Translations under genes and position numbers: made by a program
NCBI RefSeq assembly: GCF_016859285.1
Contig: NC_053418.1
Coordinates: 6,990,521 to 7,054,520 of the forward strand
Source of the DNA: Xiphias gladius
Taxonomy: Eukaryota > Chordata > Actinopteri > Istiophoriformes > Xiphiidae
DNA length: 64,000 nucleotides
Direction: 5' to 3'
In this document: positions 27,216 through 40,247 of the stretch, piece after piece
How the letters are laid out: the number at the start of each line of letters is the position of its first letter
Position numbering within the stretch: position 1 is the stretch's first letter
The notes under the pieces: model-generated
The model's input: the letters and a program-made list of their open reading frames with translations, nothing else
Database searches by the model: none
What the model was told of the DNA's origin: nothing

Positions 27216-30200
27216 TCACTGCTGCTGAAGCTGCAGGCTGTTGATGAACACAGTCTGCAGCTCGGTGATGTCGTCACTGGCTTCTATAGGGATGCTGAAC
27301 CTGCCCGGCGAGCTTGAGAGCCCACCGGCTGAGTTGTACATCGGCTCATAGTGACACTGGCTGAGATTTTCATAGCAGGAATCCCCACAGCCTCCCACTG
27401 CACCCTGAAGACACTCGTAGACGTCCAGGTAGTGTTGCTGCGGGGACAGGCGGCTGTAGTCCTGGGCCTGGTGCAGCCCGTGATGGAGTTGGAGGCGGTG
27501 TTCAGGCCCGGGGCTGTGACAGGGGCTGTGGGACGGGCTGTGGGGCATCAGGCAGGTCTGCAGGCAGCTATTCCTCCGCATGGCCCGGTGCAGGTCCAGT
27601 CGGGCGATCAGTGGCTTTCCAATATTGATGCTTTTGGTCCAGTGGACAGGATCATCGTCCATTGCTGGGAAGGTGCCCTGAAGGCACACGGTGAAGACCA
27701 GCTCCTCCTGTTGCACATGGAGTTAGAGGAGAAATAAAAGAATTCGTAAAGACAATGGAATCCTTCTTTTTGTTTTTATGACCCAGAATCTCTTGTTTTG
27801 ACATGAATATAACCAAATACTTTTTTAGGACGGACACATGAAAAATAGATATTCTATGTTAAGTGAATACAAAGGACAGAGTAAGAAGTTGATTATTGCT
27901 GTGTCACTTTGTAAAAATTTGCTTTGTTTTTTTAAAGTAAAGTAAGCCGTTTGCGTGGCTCTAGTGATGCCGGTCTCTCTGTCAGACTAAAATAACTCAA
28001 CAACTACTGAAAACATTGCTGTGAAATTCATGTTGCCCAGAGGGTGAATCTTAGAGACTTTGGTGTTAACCCTGACTTTTCATCTAGCACCATCCAGCGG
28101 GTCAAAGTTTGCCTTTATGCACTGAAATATCTCTACATCTCCTAGACGGAAGAGCACAAAATTTGGCTCACACGTTTAAGCTCCCCTCAGAATGAATTCT
28201 CCAGTGATGTTGTTCAAAAACAAACACCTGAGAAACCTATAAACAAAACTGGTCATAAGGATAAACACGAAGCTTGTTTTCTTTTTAAAGAGATTAGGGT
28301 TTTATACAGTATTATATGCCAAAGTGGCTTGTTGCGTTTTTACCCTGAGCTTCTGCAGTGAGCTGAGTCTGGTGTAGAGACAGTGCTGCGGCAGGCTGCT
28401 GGACAGGAGGTGGATCCCCGTCTCCTCTGGAGTCTCTCTGTTCATCGCTTTAGGATCCACGTCAAGGTCCTGCAATAAGGAAAGGAAGCAGGTAGCAGTG
28501 TGCAGTATGCACACACACACACACACAAACATCCACTCTCAAAATAACTTTAGTGGCATTTACAGTACATGCATTTTGTGGCTTTGCTTTGTTTATAACT
28601 TAACTGAAAAAGTGAATTTGAATGAAATTCTGATTAATTATCCAATTTTCCTACAAGGTTCCTGTTAGACTCGTAAGAAAGATGAGAAATTCCATGCTCT
28701 CTCTTGACCCCATAAAAAGGCCTTATTTAACATCTCAATCACACCAAGTCCAAAGCATCCCACAGGTACGGTCTGTCGCAAGGGTTTAATAACCAGCGTT
28801 CGTGACAACATACTGACCTCTGAGAAGTCAGTGACATGAGCTTGGCAGACGGACATGTCCTGGGGTTTCTTAACGATGTGAGTGTAAATGACCAGCACAT
28901 TGGAGAACTCGGCAGCGAAGCCCAACTTGATCTGAGCCCCGCAGTCGAAGTTGAGACTCATACTCTCAGGAAGCTCTGGAATCACGTAAAGAAAAACAAA
29001 AAACAAACAAACAAACATTTCAAGCAAGTGCTACACTGCACATTTGATGGGTTTCAAAATATGCAGCTAGTTTTCATGCTACATTTCCAAGTCCTCTTGT
29101 AGTGTCATTTTATTTTTAAAAGAAAAATATCTGCCCATTTACTTTAATTGTTGAAAAAGAAGCACAAAAGTTCTCTATTTTCTTTTTTGGGTAACACTTT
29201 ATTTTAAGTCCCCCTATTTGGCATTTATAAGTGGTATACAAACATTTAATAAATGGTTTATAACACACTAATGTAGTTGTATGCAGCTATAAAGACATTT
29301 TAAGTGTTTATTAATGATATTATTACAACAGCATTTTACTATATTGTCATTTATTAGTATACTGTTATGTAATCCCCTTTGCGCCTCCACTTATGGGTGC
29401 TTATAACTACATGATAGTGAGATACAAACTATTTATTAAATGTTTATATAGTGCTTAGAAATGCGAAACGGGGGGACTTAAAATAAAGTGGAGCTTTATT
29501 GGAGCAGGAGCTTGTGACTAAGTAGAACATTGTAAATTACAACATCTGTCATAAATCATTAGCTCAGAAATGGTGAGTCAGAAATTCCTACTAAATTTCC
29601 TTCACAAAATGTGAAAAAGGAGAAAATGTCTCTGAATCTTAAAATCTTTTTTAAGTTTTTGAGATTTCCAGCCTGAGGGTTGAGATCCCTCAAGGGTCCC
29701 AAGATAAATCTGGGTCTTGTGAAACACTGGATACTTTCACCACTTCAGGTCACTAAAAATCCTTGACCTGCACCAATCTGAGATGGAACCATTATCTGGT
29801 TGAACTGACCATTACTCATGTCAATACTAAGGCCACGACCAGTGATTTTACGGGGTCACAAGCCAAACTGCTTGGGAACCACTGTTACAAAGTGTCTGAA
29901 AAGCACCCCTGAAAGTGTTGTTGTGATATTTCCAACTACCAGGTTGGAATAACCACAAAAACTACCAGAATCAATGTTATCTTCGCCCCAGTAAAACCTA
30001 TTGGCTTTTGTCTTTGCATAAGCAAATATTTATTAGCTGATAGAAGAGGAAGACGCGATAATTCGGTGTTCGGTTTTTTCTCACTCCTCCAACCTGCTGT
30101 CTGGTCATCAACGACCAAGATGCTAACAACAGTGCGACTGCCTCCGTGTGTGCAATGGTTGTGTAATTTGAGAGAGCATTGTGTGCTTGGTCAACATTAA

Positions 30201-33200
30201 CCAGAGTCAACATTTGAATGAGGGTGCAGTACTGAGCCGCAGGCAGCAAATAGGGGCTTCCCAGCGCTGTGATAACAAATGGTAAATATTTCAAAAATGA
30301 AGCAGGGAGTTTGTGTCTCAAACTCACCGTGAGCCTTTGCCCACTGGCGGCTTTGAGCATGAGCAAGATCAGCGGTGTCGGCGGGCAGGATAGGATCGGT
30401 CAGAGCTCTCCTCTCTGACAGGCTACTGCGGATCTCCAGCGCCTGCTTCCCCTTCGTAGCATCAAACTGACCCATGTCTGGAAACAAGAAATTATACATC
30501 ACATGTCAGCATTCCAACTAAGGCCCGACTTGACTTTAACACCTCCCAAAATATCCCAAAATCCATTAAATGAGTTGAAAGTGGGTCCAAGCATTTGCAA
30601 CACTGCAGGGAGGCGGCGAGCACTTTGACGAGCATTTCATTTAATATTTTAATTTTTCCACCCTGAGCTAATGTTTAAGACATATCTTGTTCATTATTTA
30701 ATAGTAAGTGCATCTTAGAGCAACCTTAAGCCACTTTCCTTCATCTACCCTGCATTGAAAGGGAAACTCCATTAGCCCCACAAGCAAGCTAATTATGACA
30801 TTAATAATGCCAAAATTAATTCACTTTCTTACCCTCTCATTGAAAATAAACACATCCTGTGGGCAACACAGTAACTGTAAAAAAAATCTAATTTCACAAC
30901 CAAACACAGCATAATGGTCTTTTAATTAAAAAAAAAAAAAAAATCATAGTTCTTCACGTTAACCTGTTAATCGTCACAAATTCATTTTTATATGTAAGTT
31001 CTACCTAAGATGCATTTTAATAGCTCTTAGTGATGAACAACTTGTGATTTCACACACAAAAACTACTGTAAATAATCTTACCTTTGCATATATGACACAT
31101 ATTCCGATTGAACCATAATATTCATTATTTACGACAGTGCTTCTTGCAGGGCTGCATATGATGTTGTTATATAATGAGTTTCTGTTCCCGTCTCACCCTC
31201 AGCCACTCTGTCCAGCACCACGGTGATCTTCTCATCGTCCAGCAGTCGCTTCTTCAAAAACTTGACAAACACACCGTTAGTGAAGCCACTGGAGCTCAGC
31301 TCAAAGGCCTCGGCATCTTGGCACCTGCACAGCCAAACCAAGGACACAACATTTGATGTTCTAGAAAGGAAAAAGTGTGTGAATTTAGTTCTGTGTGATA
31401 AACGGCGTTCCAAACTTACGTAGCGTATCCAAAGACAATGTTGGCTGTAACCCTCAGGACGATGTTCGGAGTGCTGTCATCGTGGATATTCCTGGAAAAT
31501 GAATAAATCTATAAACCTTCCGGGATCCAGACCAAGGTGATGAATCCCTAACAGCTCTATGATGGAGAGAAAATAATTCCTTAAAGGACCTGTCGTGCCA
31601 TGCTGCAACGAATGACTATTTTGACAAATGCACGTTACAATTTCCCACAACCCAACAACCCAAGGTCACAAATGTCTTGTCAAATGTTTTTTCTGGCCAA
31701 CAGTCCGAAACCCAAAAATATTCAGTTTACTATCATGAATGAAAAGATCAAAACATTTGAGAAGGTGGAACCAGCTAATATTTGGCAGTTTTCCTGAAAA
31801 AATGATCAAAAGGATTGTTCAGTTATCAAATACTTGCTGATTGACTAATTGACTAATTGAATCAACTAATCATTGCAGCTGTAATGCACATAAGATCAAA
31901 GGTGTGCCCTTGTAGCCAAACGCGTAAGGTGCATACAACATAGCAACAACATCCCTGGTTCGCTTGTGGCCGGGGACCTTTAGGTTTCGATTTTTACCCT
32001 TCTGGTTGCATTCGTAATATTAATATTTAGTAATATTTTGGGAGTTCTGTGGATCTGACCCTTACACTCCCTACCCATACTTGCTCTTGACATTGGTGAT
32101 ATACAAATATAAGTTTGTATATCATGTAAATTCATTACATTTGAACTGTCTTCAGCTCGTCAGTCATTCTGTAGAACACTTTGAATTGCACTAACCTGTG
32201 CAAAAGGTGATAAACAAACAATGTTTGATTGATTGAAATTTAATAACCTAAAGAGACTGACCCACCGACTCCAGGACTCACCTCTTCCTGCACATGTCCA
32301 GCAGAAAAACATTGAGGCCCGTCTCCTTCTCCTGCATCAGTTTAAGGATGCTCTGCACACATAGACAGTTGGCTGACCGGTACGGGTTTGGCGCGTCCAC
32401 GGGCACCATGAAGCTGTTGCCGTAGTTCTCATATCCATGACCAGCGTAGTAGAGCAGACCTAAAGAGGGAAGTGTTCACTTCAGCGCAGTAGCTTGGCTA
32501 TAGAAGACCAAATTCTGGCTTTCAAGAGTCTATGAAAACCCAAATGAGGTCTGAGGCAGTCCTCTGCGATAGGAAATACTTACAGCTGCTAGTTTACACA
32601 AACTACTCCTTTGACTGGGGTCGATTTGGTATCAACATTTCAAAAACTTTGCATTAATGAATATTTTCTCCTTACATCAAGGGACTACAATCCAGAAATT
32701 TAGAGTCAACACTGATGTACACTATACAGTACATAGACTCTTCATTTAAAAGTTTAAAATGGTAAAGTTTTGGGGTTAAATGCGTTTTCACTGCCTCCGT
32801 AATCCAAGTCTAATGCAAACTTGTTTACAGTTTTAATGTCAATGTAAACTTATGCCTCCATACCATTGAACAGGAAAGGGCAGAACACCTATTCATAATT
32901 GTGTTTAAAGAGAATAAATGTGAAAATGTTTTTAAATGACAAAGTTTTCATATATTCATCTTTTGTGAGGATAAGTAAAGGCTTTATTATTCAGTTTTAC
33001 TTGCCTTCACCCACCGCGTTTTGACTGGGCAACAGTTAGTGTATTGTAATCGAACCCAAGTTTATCCCCTAAAACAAAATTTGTGTAGGTTTATGGGCTG
33101 GAACTACGACCATAGCGGGGACCACCCAGAGGTATGTTAAGTCCCAACATACCATAGACTCCCTTGTGAAGCAGCAACAGGAACTCATCAACAGCGTTTC

Positions 33201-36200
33201 TCATCTCTGACTCCGTGAGGTCCAGCAGCGAAACCACCTTGAAGTTTAGCTGCCGCAGGAGGTTGGTGAGGTCGTACACGTCCACCATGGGAGCTTTGAG
33301 CTGCGGGTGGTTCTGGTAGGACAGATTGCCGATCAGCAGGGCCACTTTGTCAGTCGCTGGGGGGTTGACATGGGAGCGGGAGAAAAACTCAAAAAAACTC
33401 GTGCATGATACTGTGCATCAATGAAGCATCTTTTAGAACTGAAAGGGGAATTGGAAACATAAAATAATTCTCAAGAAGGCAGTGTTTACTGCGATAGCTA
33501 TCAAGTCCAGTCTGCTGCGAGGAGTACAAAGTGTCCTTGACAATACTGTGGCTTTAACACAATGATCTCCAATCACCGTACCGTGTATTTTGAGGTTCTC
33601 TCCGATGTAGAATACATACTGTACATACGAATATAATAGAAAATAAAAATAAAAGTATCACTAAAAAAAAACAAAAACAAAAAACACCACAGTTACCACA
33701 GACTTTCTGGTTGCAAACTCTTTCACTGTCTATTTAACAGAGTCTGCTAAAGTCAGTTCACTGGCTGAACTACAAGTACAGGAGGAGGACAAAATAAATG
33801 AGACTACAGGCCACTACTGATGTCAATATCTGACAGTTTGAAAACTCAATAAATATATATTGGCACATAACATAACAGAAACAAATATCTTTTGACAAGG
33901 AGCCATAACATGTGTTATTAAAGAATTGTGACCAAGATATGTACTGAGCCGGATGACGGAACAAAATAGTGCTTCACATTACAATACGAGAGTTGTCCTG
34001 CAGAAGATCTGGTGGGGCTCAAGGATGTTGTTTTTTATTGAAGCTGCCAGAGGTATTAGTTCAACTCTACACAAACTTTTAAAGCAGTCTGTGTTGGCGA
34101 GGATTTATTTAGGTTTTTCTCCTTCCCACATTGACCCATCTCGACATGGATTCAGTCTATTAAATGTGTGTTGATCGTTGTCTTTTTGTATCCTTTTGTC
34201 TTGCTTTGACTCTATATCCTACTTTTCATGACGTACTGCTTCATATGTTACAAGTGAGGAAGAAATTCAAAAACACAGCTGACGTGTGGCTCACAGGAAC
34301 CCATGCATCAGCTATGTTCATTTCTAAAATATGTAGAAAAAACACACAGTCGATAGCACAGGGATCGATTCATAATTCACTTACACTTAAAGAGGCGTGT
34401 TGAAAGACACTCACCATAAAGTTGTCCTGGAATACTATTCAGGAAAAGTTCACTGGAACCTGAAATAAACACACAATAAAGGATCATATAGCAAGCAAAA
34501 TAGAATATAGCGTTTGAATAGAAAGTATGTATAAATATTTGAAGAGTACAGTTACACTTACTTCCTCCGATGGCGTAAACATCATCTAGGAATCAAAAAT
34601 ATAAATACATCACCATCACATAAGATTTTTCAGTTGTTTTTAGAAAAATGTTCTACTGATTCGTGAAAAAATGATCAAAAGGAAGGCAAGCCTCACAGCA
34701 ACAGCAGTAGAGATGTCGAATCAATTTATCATAATTCAATTTACAGATTAAGACAGGCATTATTCTATGTTTTTCTCATCTTCAACAAATCCTGTGAAAG
34801 GCCAGCAGTCAGATAGTCCATCTCTCTGTATTTTTTCACTACTTCCCTACCCTGCGTGCGCTAGCCTCAAATTCATTGGTTCCCACGAATCACATTAATA
34901 GTTAGGTCATTCATACGTGGTTTCTTTTTTGAAAAAGGCTCCGTAATTTCCTAAAACAGCTGGGCGCTGTAGTTTCTAGCAAACGTTACACAAACAGGAG
35001 AAATTTGGGCTTTTCTTGGAGACGATTTTCAGCTGCATATTAATACACATTTTGTGGTCTAGTGAGTATTTACAGCAGTACCAGGATGGCATAGGTGGGG
35101 TTGAAGCAAAATAAACCGTGTTTATTATAACAAATAAACAACAATTCAGTTCAGAGGAATAAGCTATATGTGGCTTTGATACACAGATAATACTATAGGA
35201 TTAGCTTAGCAAGATCAATTCAGTGTTGGTTTTGGTCCTTTCATGGGATTTGTTGACAGAAAGACAAATATAGACTACTACCCTCCTGAAAACAATTATA
35301 CTAGTCAAATCAAAATGTATGCAAGTGGAACCTGGAGATGAAACCCTGTGAACCTTGCGCTGGGTAGTGTTAACATAATAATAATAATCTGGGTCCTGAC
35401 CCACATGCAGTTACAGGAACTATTTGGGGTTTTGAGCAAAGTTATGATTAACAGTTGCATGCAGCTAATTGCCATTTAATAAGCCGTGTATCAGGCCTTT
35501 CAACTCTACCTTCAGAGAACTCCATTGCCCCTGAAATCTGGACAGATATCCTTGGTGCTTTCAGTCAAGAACAGAGCAAATAATCACTCAGACATAATGA
35601 CAACAGAGCTGGTTTTACTGGGCTGTAATTATAGCGTCAAAAAATGTACCGAAGTGTGACATACCTACGACAACATCAACTTCATTGGTCCACATTCTCT
35701 CAGTGCTGCTGCTGATCTCACAGCGATACCTGCCGTGGTGATCCTGCATCACGTGAGGGATCTGAAAAGCACGGACACTGTTTATGGCGCCTTGTTCCCT
35801 AGAAAAAGATCTAGATCTTTGATTAGTGAGCAAGGGTGACTGTCAACAATTACGTGAACTGCAAAAGTAAACTCCAATGTCTGGGAGCAAAACAGATACC
35901 AGTTCATGCGTTTTAACTTCTGACAACTATAAGCAGAGAAAACAGTTTCCAAACAAGAAAGAATTTTTGTAACAGTAACATCTAATTCATTCACCATGAA
36001 TTTCCTCTTTGTGCCGTTGAGGATCGGGACTCCATTTCTGTGCCACTGGTATCGAGGGATTGGCCGTCCCACGGCTCCACACTCCAGCTGAAGGGTTTCC
36101 CCGACATGTAGCCGCAGGAACTGAGGCTGGATCACCAACTTCAGCCGACCGTCTAGGGAATGGTAACTCTGCCCTGGTGCTGGGGGGCAGACGTGACATC

Positions 36201-37707
36201 ATTAGGTCATTATCTACTGCATCCAGTTAGAAGATTTCTGCTTCAGCTGGTGTTGGGAAAGGTACTAGAGTCACGGGTCCAATTACATGTCTAGTCCCGC
36301 AACTGATGCTGACACCTCAAGAATATGTAAAAAAACAACAAAAGCAGTTCAAGTGTAAAGAGAAAAAATGAAAATACATGTACAGACAGAGAACATGAAG
36401 AAGGAAACAGCTGTGACAAATGAGACTCTAATGCCTGCAATATCTTACCACATGACGTGACATTCAGGACGTCCACCTGAGCCCATTGGCTGAATTCAAA
36501 AGTATCTCCACAGTTGACCCTACAAATGTAAAAGCCGGCGTCCTTCAGGTGGACTGGACTTATCACCAGGTCTGGGGAGAAGCTGTTTGACACCTGAGGT
36601 TGTGGAAATGTGAATCATATTTACCAATAAGCAAATCTCATTTCCTTATCCCCGCTTCTTATTCACTCTCGGCTACTAGTACTACTACTCTACTACTCTT
36701 TTCAGAAGTTGTCTTGTATCCCAGTGTATCTCATCGAACACATGAGCAGCGATGTAGGGTTTTAGTGTCCCAGCATGAATGCCAAAATGCAGTTTCAGAG
36801 GTTTTGCCAAGCTGCGAAGAAAACATTATTCAGGGCCGAGCAATCCACACGTGCAAATTTTGTGCATGAAAATGTTCAAATTCAAAGATACAGAATGCTA
36901 CTGTTCCCTTTAGAAATTTTCGATGGCAGGGTTTAAGGAAAATTGTTTCAGATGCTAGTGGAGAAGGGGAACAGTGATTAGATGACTGTGTCCAGTTTGC
37001 TTTCAGTGGCTCGACATTTATGTTTAACGTAAAATGCAGCAGATTCGAAGGTTATAATGTGAGTATTTTTGTGATTTTTAAAATTACGAGCCTGTTTAGA
37101 CGCCCGGCTCCCTCACTGCGGGAAGAAAGGATGGATGATAGTCAGAACTATTTTGTCAAGATTTAATCTGCTAAACTACAGAAGAGAAGAGTTTATGTAT
37201 TTAATCCACCTTTTGACACTGCAGGTAAGTTTAAGTGCAGGTAAAGATTTTTATCTAAGCTTCTAACAGGGCCACGAAAACCCAGAAAGGGACGATAAAG
37301 TTCATAAAGCTGTAGTATTATAGACACAGCAAAGAGTCATGAGTAGGCATTTGCTTTGTTTTTGGGTATCTGAGCCAGGAAGATGGAGTATCAGTGACGA
37401 AGATTTCAAGCCTAAACCTGTGAATTTGGCACACCAATAGCAGGAATATCACTCCCTTCTTTTTTTTTCTCCTGTAAATTTCCTTCAAGTGCTGTGGCCA
37501 GACCCTACTGTTTTAGCGAATAAATTTCAGGGATACTGGTGAACAGTCACAAACGTTTCTGACAAAATATTTAACAAAAGAACAAAGGTATGAAGAAAGA
37601 AGAGGATGTGACGCAAAATAACTAATAATCACTCATAATCTCAGCATAAACAAAAAAAGAAACTAAAACACAACAGACACAAAGAGGTCTTAACACAAAC
37701 AACTTAC

Positions 37708-37762
<55 letters not shown>

Positions 37763-40143
37763 TGTATGCGTGTGTGTGTTTGGTTGTATCAGGGAGGGTC
37801 ATACTCGCCTCTTCCTTACTCTTGAACCACTGGTACTGTACTGGAGATTTGCCCATCGCGTGGCAGCTGAGGCGCAGATTGTGGCCAGATATAAGAGCCA
37901 CTGACTGGGGCTGAATGAGAATCTGCAGGGCTGAACATTCAGGAGACTTGCACTGTTAATTCCCACTTTGTCTTATATCGGTACACTGATTTTAGATGGG
38001 TAATACCCACAGCAAAGACAGACAGCTTCTGTGTAAAGCCTACATTTATTGTTTCATATTAAAATGAATGTGTATCTGGGATTGGCTCCAGCCCCAATGT
38101 GACCTTCAAAAGGATAAGACATGCAGCTAATGGATGGATCGATAGATATTAAAGTCACCCAAGTGGGTTAAGACGAAGTTTTAGTTTCCCAAAAGTGTTT
38201 AAAAGCAATACTGTCATTACCACCCCACCAGTAATACAATTCTGCAGTTTAAACATAATCATATGTGTCCTCTTTCAAAAAACGCAAACTGATTGAACAC
38301 TGACAGGCTTGTACACTGCTGCACTGGCGGCAAACCTGCCAAAACCATTTCTACTATATCAGCAACTCAATACCAAATTTTGAAATGTAATCACTACTGA
38401 ATACTTAGTGTTGAAATTTAAATGCCACTGAACTTTTTCGCACTTAAAACATTTGACTTTGAAAAACCTCCTTTCTGAATTTATGTGGTGTGAATTTCAC
38501 TTTTTGAAATTCCCAAATTGTGCAATTTCAAAAACTTTATTCTTAATACATACAGTTAGGTATGTGAGTATTTGGACAGTGACTCACTGTTCAAACTTTT
38601 CCTCTGTAAACCACCACCATCAAGCCATATATGGACCCATGGGTTCCAGACATCAGGCACGTTTTGTTTGCAAAGGATTTTCAGTATAAAAAAGTATAAA
38701 AAATAATCCTTATAGTTATTTAAGTTTGTCCAATTACTTTTGAGCCTCTGAAAATGAGGGACTATGTACAAACATGGCTGTAGATCCTAAACAGTCGATG
38801 TGATATTTTTGTTAAACCCCCTTTAATTAAAGCTGAAATCTACACTTCAATCACATCTTGATGGCTTTGTGTCAAACCCATTGTGGTGGCGTACAGAGAC
38901 AGAATTACAAAAATTGTCTGACTGTCCAAAATACTTACGGACCTAACTTTGCGCCTGGTCAAATTCAGACGCTAAAATTCAGGGTACAAAATTCAGTTCT
39001 GAACGTCAGGTACACCAAGGGAAAGCAATCAAGCCTGAAGGGAATCGGTCCGACCTCTGAGCTGGCAAAAACTGTCCAGACTGGCAAAGATTTCAGTGCA
39101 ATAAATTCAGTGGTGTTCATAGTATTCAGTTGCTGATAAAATTCCATGAAGACTGTGATGTGAATCATAAATTCCCCTTTAAGCTTAAAAACACAACACA
39201 GAGAACAAAGATCAAACTCCGTTGGACGCCAGACAACATACTAACAGGCCCGGGGGCGGTTCCACTGTACCTGACGTTTTCAGGCACTGCACGGCCTCTG
39301 AGTTGCCCAGAGTTTGGAGGTAGTCCATCAAGTGACCCGTGGTGCAGCCTCGCTCTCCCATCAGCCTCAGCAGCATGCGGCTCGGGCTGCCCTCCACCTC
39401 CAGCACCTTCAGAGAGCACATCTCCATGTCGTTGGAGCTGGGGAACGACAGCACGTCATATGCCAGAGGTATGAGTCAAAAAACAACTCAGCTTGTCAGT
39501 AGCTCTAAATATTAATTACACAAAGTGAAAAAGACTTCACTGTTCTCTTCTTTGTCATGTAGGACAGTAAAATGAACACCTGTTCAGGTGGACTGTTAAT
39601 CAGATGTGACAAAAAAAAAAGACATTTGAAGACATTTCCCACTATTTTCTGACATTTTAAAGACAAAACCATTAACCAGTAAATCGCAGAAAAATATTTG
39701 GCAGATTCATTCAGAATGAAAGTGATCATTAGGTGCAGCCCTAGTTTCATTTACTTGGAGTTATACATTTATTTGTTTCAGAGCCTCTATGCATAGGTGA
39801 GTATGTGGAAAGTATTCTCCGTACTATTAATATTATTAGCCTGTTGTTAAATAACACAAAACACCTCTCTGTATTATTTAGGACAGCACCGCCGACTACA
39901 GTATCACAACTGCAGCCCATTACGGTGACTGTCTGCAGGATACGGTCGGACCCATTTGTCAACCCACCTGACTTTAACCCGCCTCTCGTTGCCGACTATC
40001 TCTCCGAGTTTTCGCCATCCTTTGCTGCTGGACTTGTCCAACACCTCGCAGAGCTTCCTCACGACCGGCTCCTTCAACAGGTTGATCTTTGTGGACCGGT
40101 CCAAAGAATCCGACATGGCAGCCAGCGAGAAAAAGTCTAGCAT
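27216..40143 (-). CDS. malt1: MALT1 paracaspase
   Basis: MALT1 is the protease and scaffold of the CARD-BCL10-MALT1 complex that drives NF-kB signalling downstream of immune receptors. Sixteen exons are read on the minus strand: 39968-40143, 39271-39437, 37809-37930, 36449-36593, 35995-36173, 35665-35761, 34562-34585, 34415-34459, 33153-33356, 32282-32459, 31420-31491, 31197-31324, 30328-30477, 28818-28975, 28344-28469 and 27216-27707 (TGA). All phases agree, giving 820 residues (human 824). Domains in order are: death domain (about 15-110), Ig1 (VQYQWFK ... CRVN), Ig2 (PRYQWHRNG ... YRCEI), paracaspase with catalytic His394 (YYAGHGYE) and Cys443 (LLDMCRKR), then Ig3 (ALEIRSSLSERRALTDP, GAQIKLGFAAEFSNV). 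The His-Cys spacing of 49 equals the human spacing. A C-terminal PIEASD motif fits a TRAF6 site. Either ATG at 40143 or ATG at 40116 (nine codons later) could start translation. Intron 3 appears to use a GC donor. Confidence 0.96.
27273..27290 (-). other. Candidate TRAF6-binding motif in the MALT1 C-terminus
   Basis: Residues 797-802 read PIEASD, fitting the TRAF6 consensus P-x-E-x-x-(acidic/aromatic). They sit where human MALT1 has its C-terminal TRAF6 motif (PVETTD). Conservation of place and pattern is seen; binding is inferred. Confidence 0.6.
27960..28160 (+). repeat. Unit of the 'ggatggattgccatgaaatt' dispersed repeat in malt1 intron 15
   Basis: Shares 'aactcaacaactactg', 'gtgaaattcatgttgcccagagggtgaatc', 'gactttggtg' and 'tgaaatatct' with copies at 43060, 57440 and 61330. 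Confidence 0.6.
29195..29490. mobile_element. Short inverted-repeat element (MITE) with perfect 20-bp ends, in malt1 intron 13
   Basis: 29195-29214 reads CACTTTATTTTAAGTCCCCC, and 29471-29490 is its exact reverse complement. The 256-bp interior is AT-rich with no ORF. The perfect ends suggest a younger insertion than the other elements here. Confidence 0.8.
29530..29735. repeat. Dispersed 'cagcctgagggttgagacccc' repeat in malt1 intron 13
   Basis: Shares 'aaatcattagctcagaaatggtgagt' and 'aagatcccaagataaatctg'-type wording with the copy near 26030-26180. It lies directly beside the MITE at 29195-29490. Confidence 0.5.
31598..31885. repeat. 'cgattaatcg' family dispersed repeat in malt1 intron 10
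   Basis: Begins 'tgctgcaacgaatgactattttgac', continues 'acaaatgtcttgtcaaatg', 'aacagtccgaaacccaaaaatattcagtttac' and 'acatttgagaaggtggaacc', and ends in repeated 'ttgactaattgac'. Same family as copies in mrps30 introns and at 40700 and 58370. Confidence 0.7.
34562..34585 (-). other. malt1: 24-nt micro-exon of malt1 (exon 7)
   Basis: Flanked by an acceptor (TTGATTCCTAG) and a strong donor (GTAAGT), it encodes DDVYAIGG plus one base. Both neighbouring junctions are phase 1, so exon 6 joined directly to exon 8 keeps the frame. It sits between Ig2 and the paracaspase domain, where mammalian MALT1 has its alternatively spliced 33-nt exon 7. Confidence 0.7.
37708..37762. repeat. (TG)n microsatellite in malt1 intron 3
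   Basis: About 27 TG units on the plus strand, so CA repeats on the malt1 sense strand, lying about 46 nt inside intron 3. The repeat made a long frame appear to run on past exon 3. Confidence 0.9.
37803..37808 (-). other. malt1: Probable GC-type splice donor of malt1 exon 3
   Basis: The exon ends GAAGAG and the intron begins GCGAGT. Only this site gives phase 0, which exon 4 (starting GTGTCAAAC) requires. The nearby GT sites (AAGA|GTAAGG and GCGA|GTATGA) would leave the wrong phase. Confidence 0.55.
39590..39745. repeat. Fragment of the 'cgattaatcg' family in malt1 intron 1
   Basis: Carries 'agacatttgaagacatttcccactattttctgacatttta' and 'gcagattcattcagaatgaaagtgatc', matching the family's consensus wording. 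Confidence 0.55.
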
Positions 40144-40215
40144 CTAGCGCGTTTCTGTCAGACCGGAGAGACTCGTATTACCATCGGGCGATAATTCACT
40201 TCAAGACAAAACACA

Positions 40216-40247
<32 letters not shown>

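Noticed and set aside
37922-37933. Alternative acceptor (CCCTGCAG) for malt1 exon 3
   Set aside because: It gives the wrong phase after exon 2. The acceptor 8 nt upstream (exon start 37930) restores the frame.
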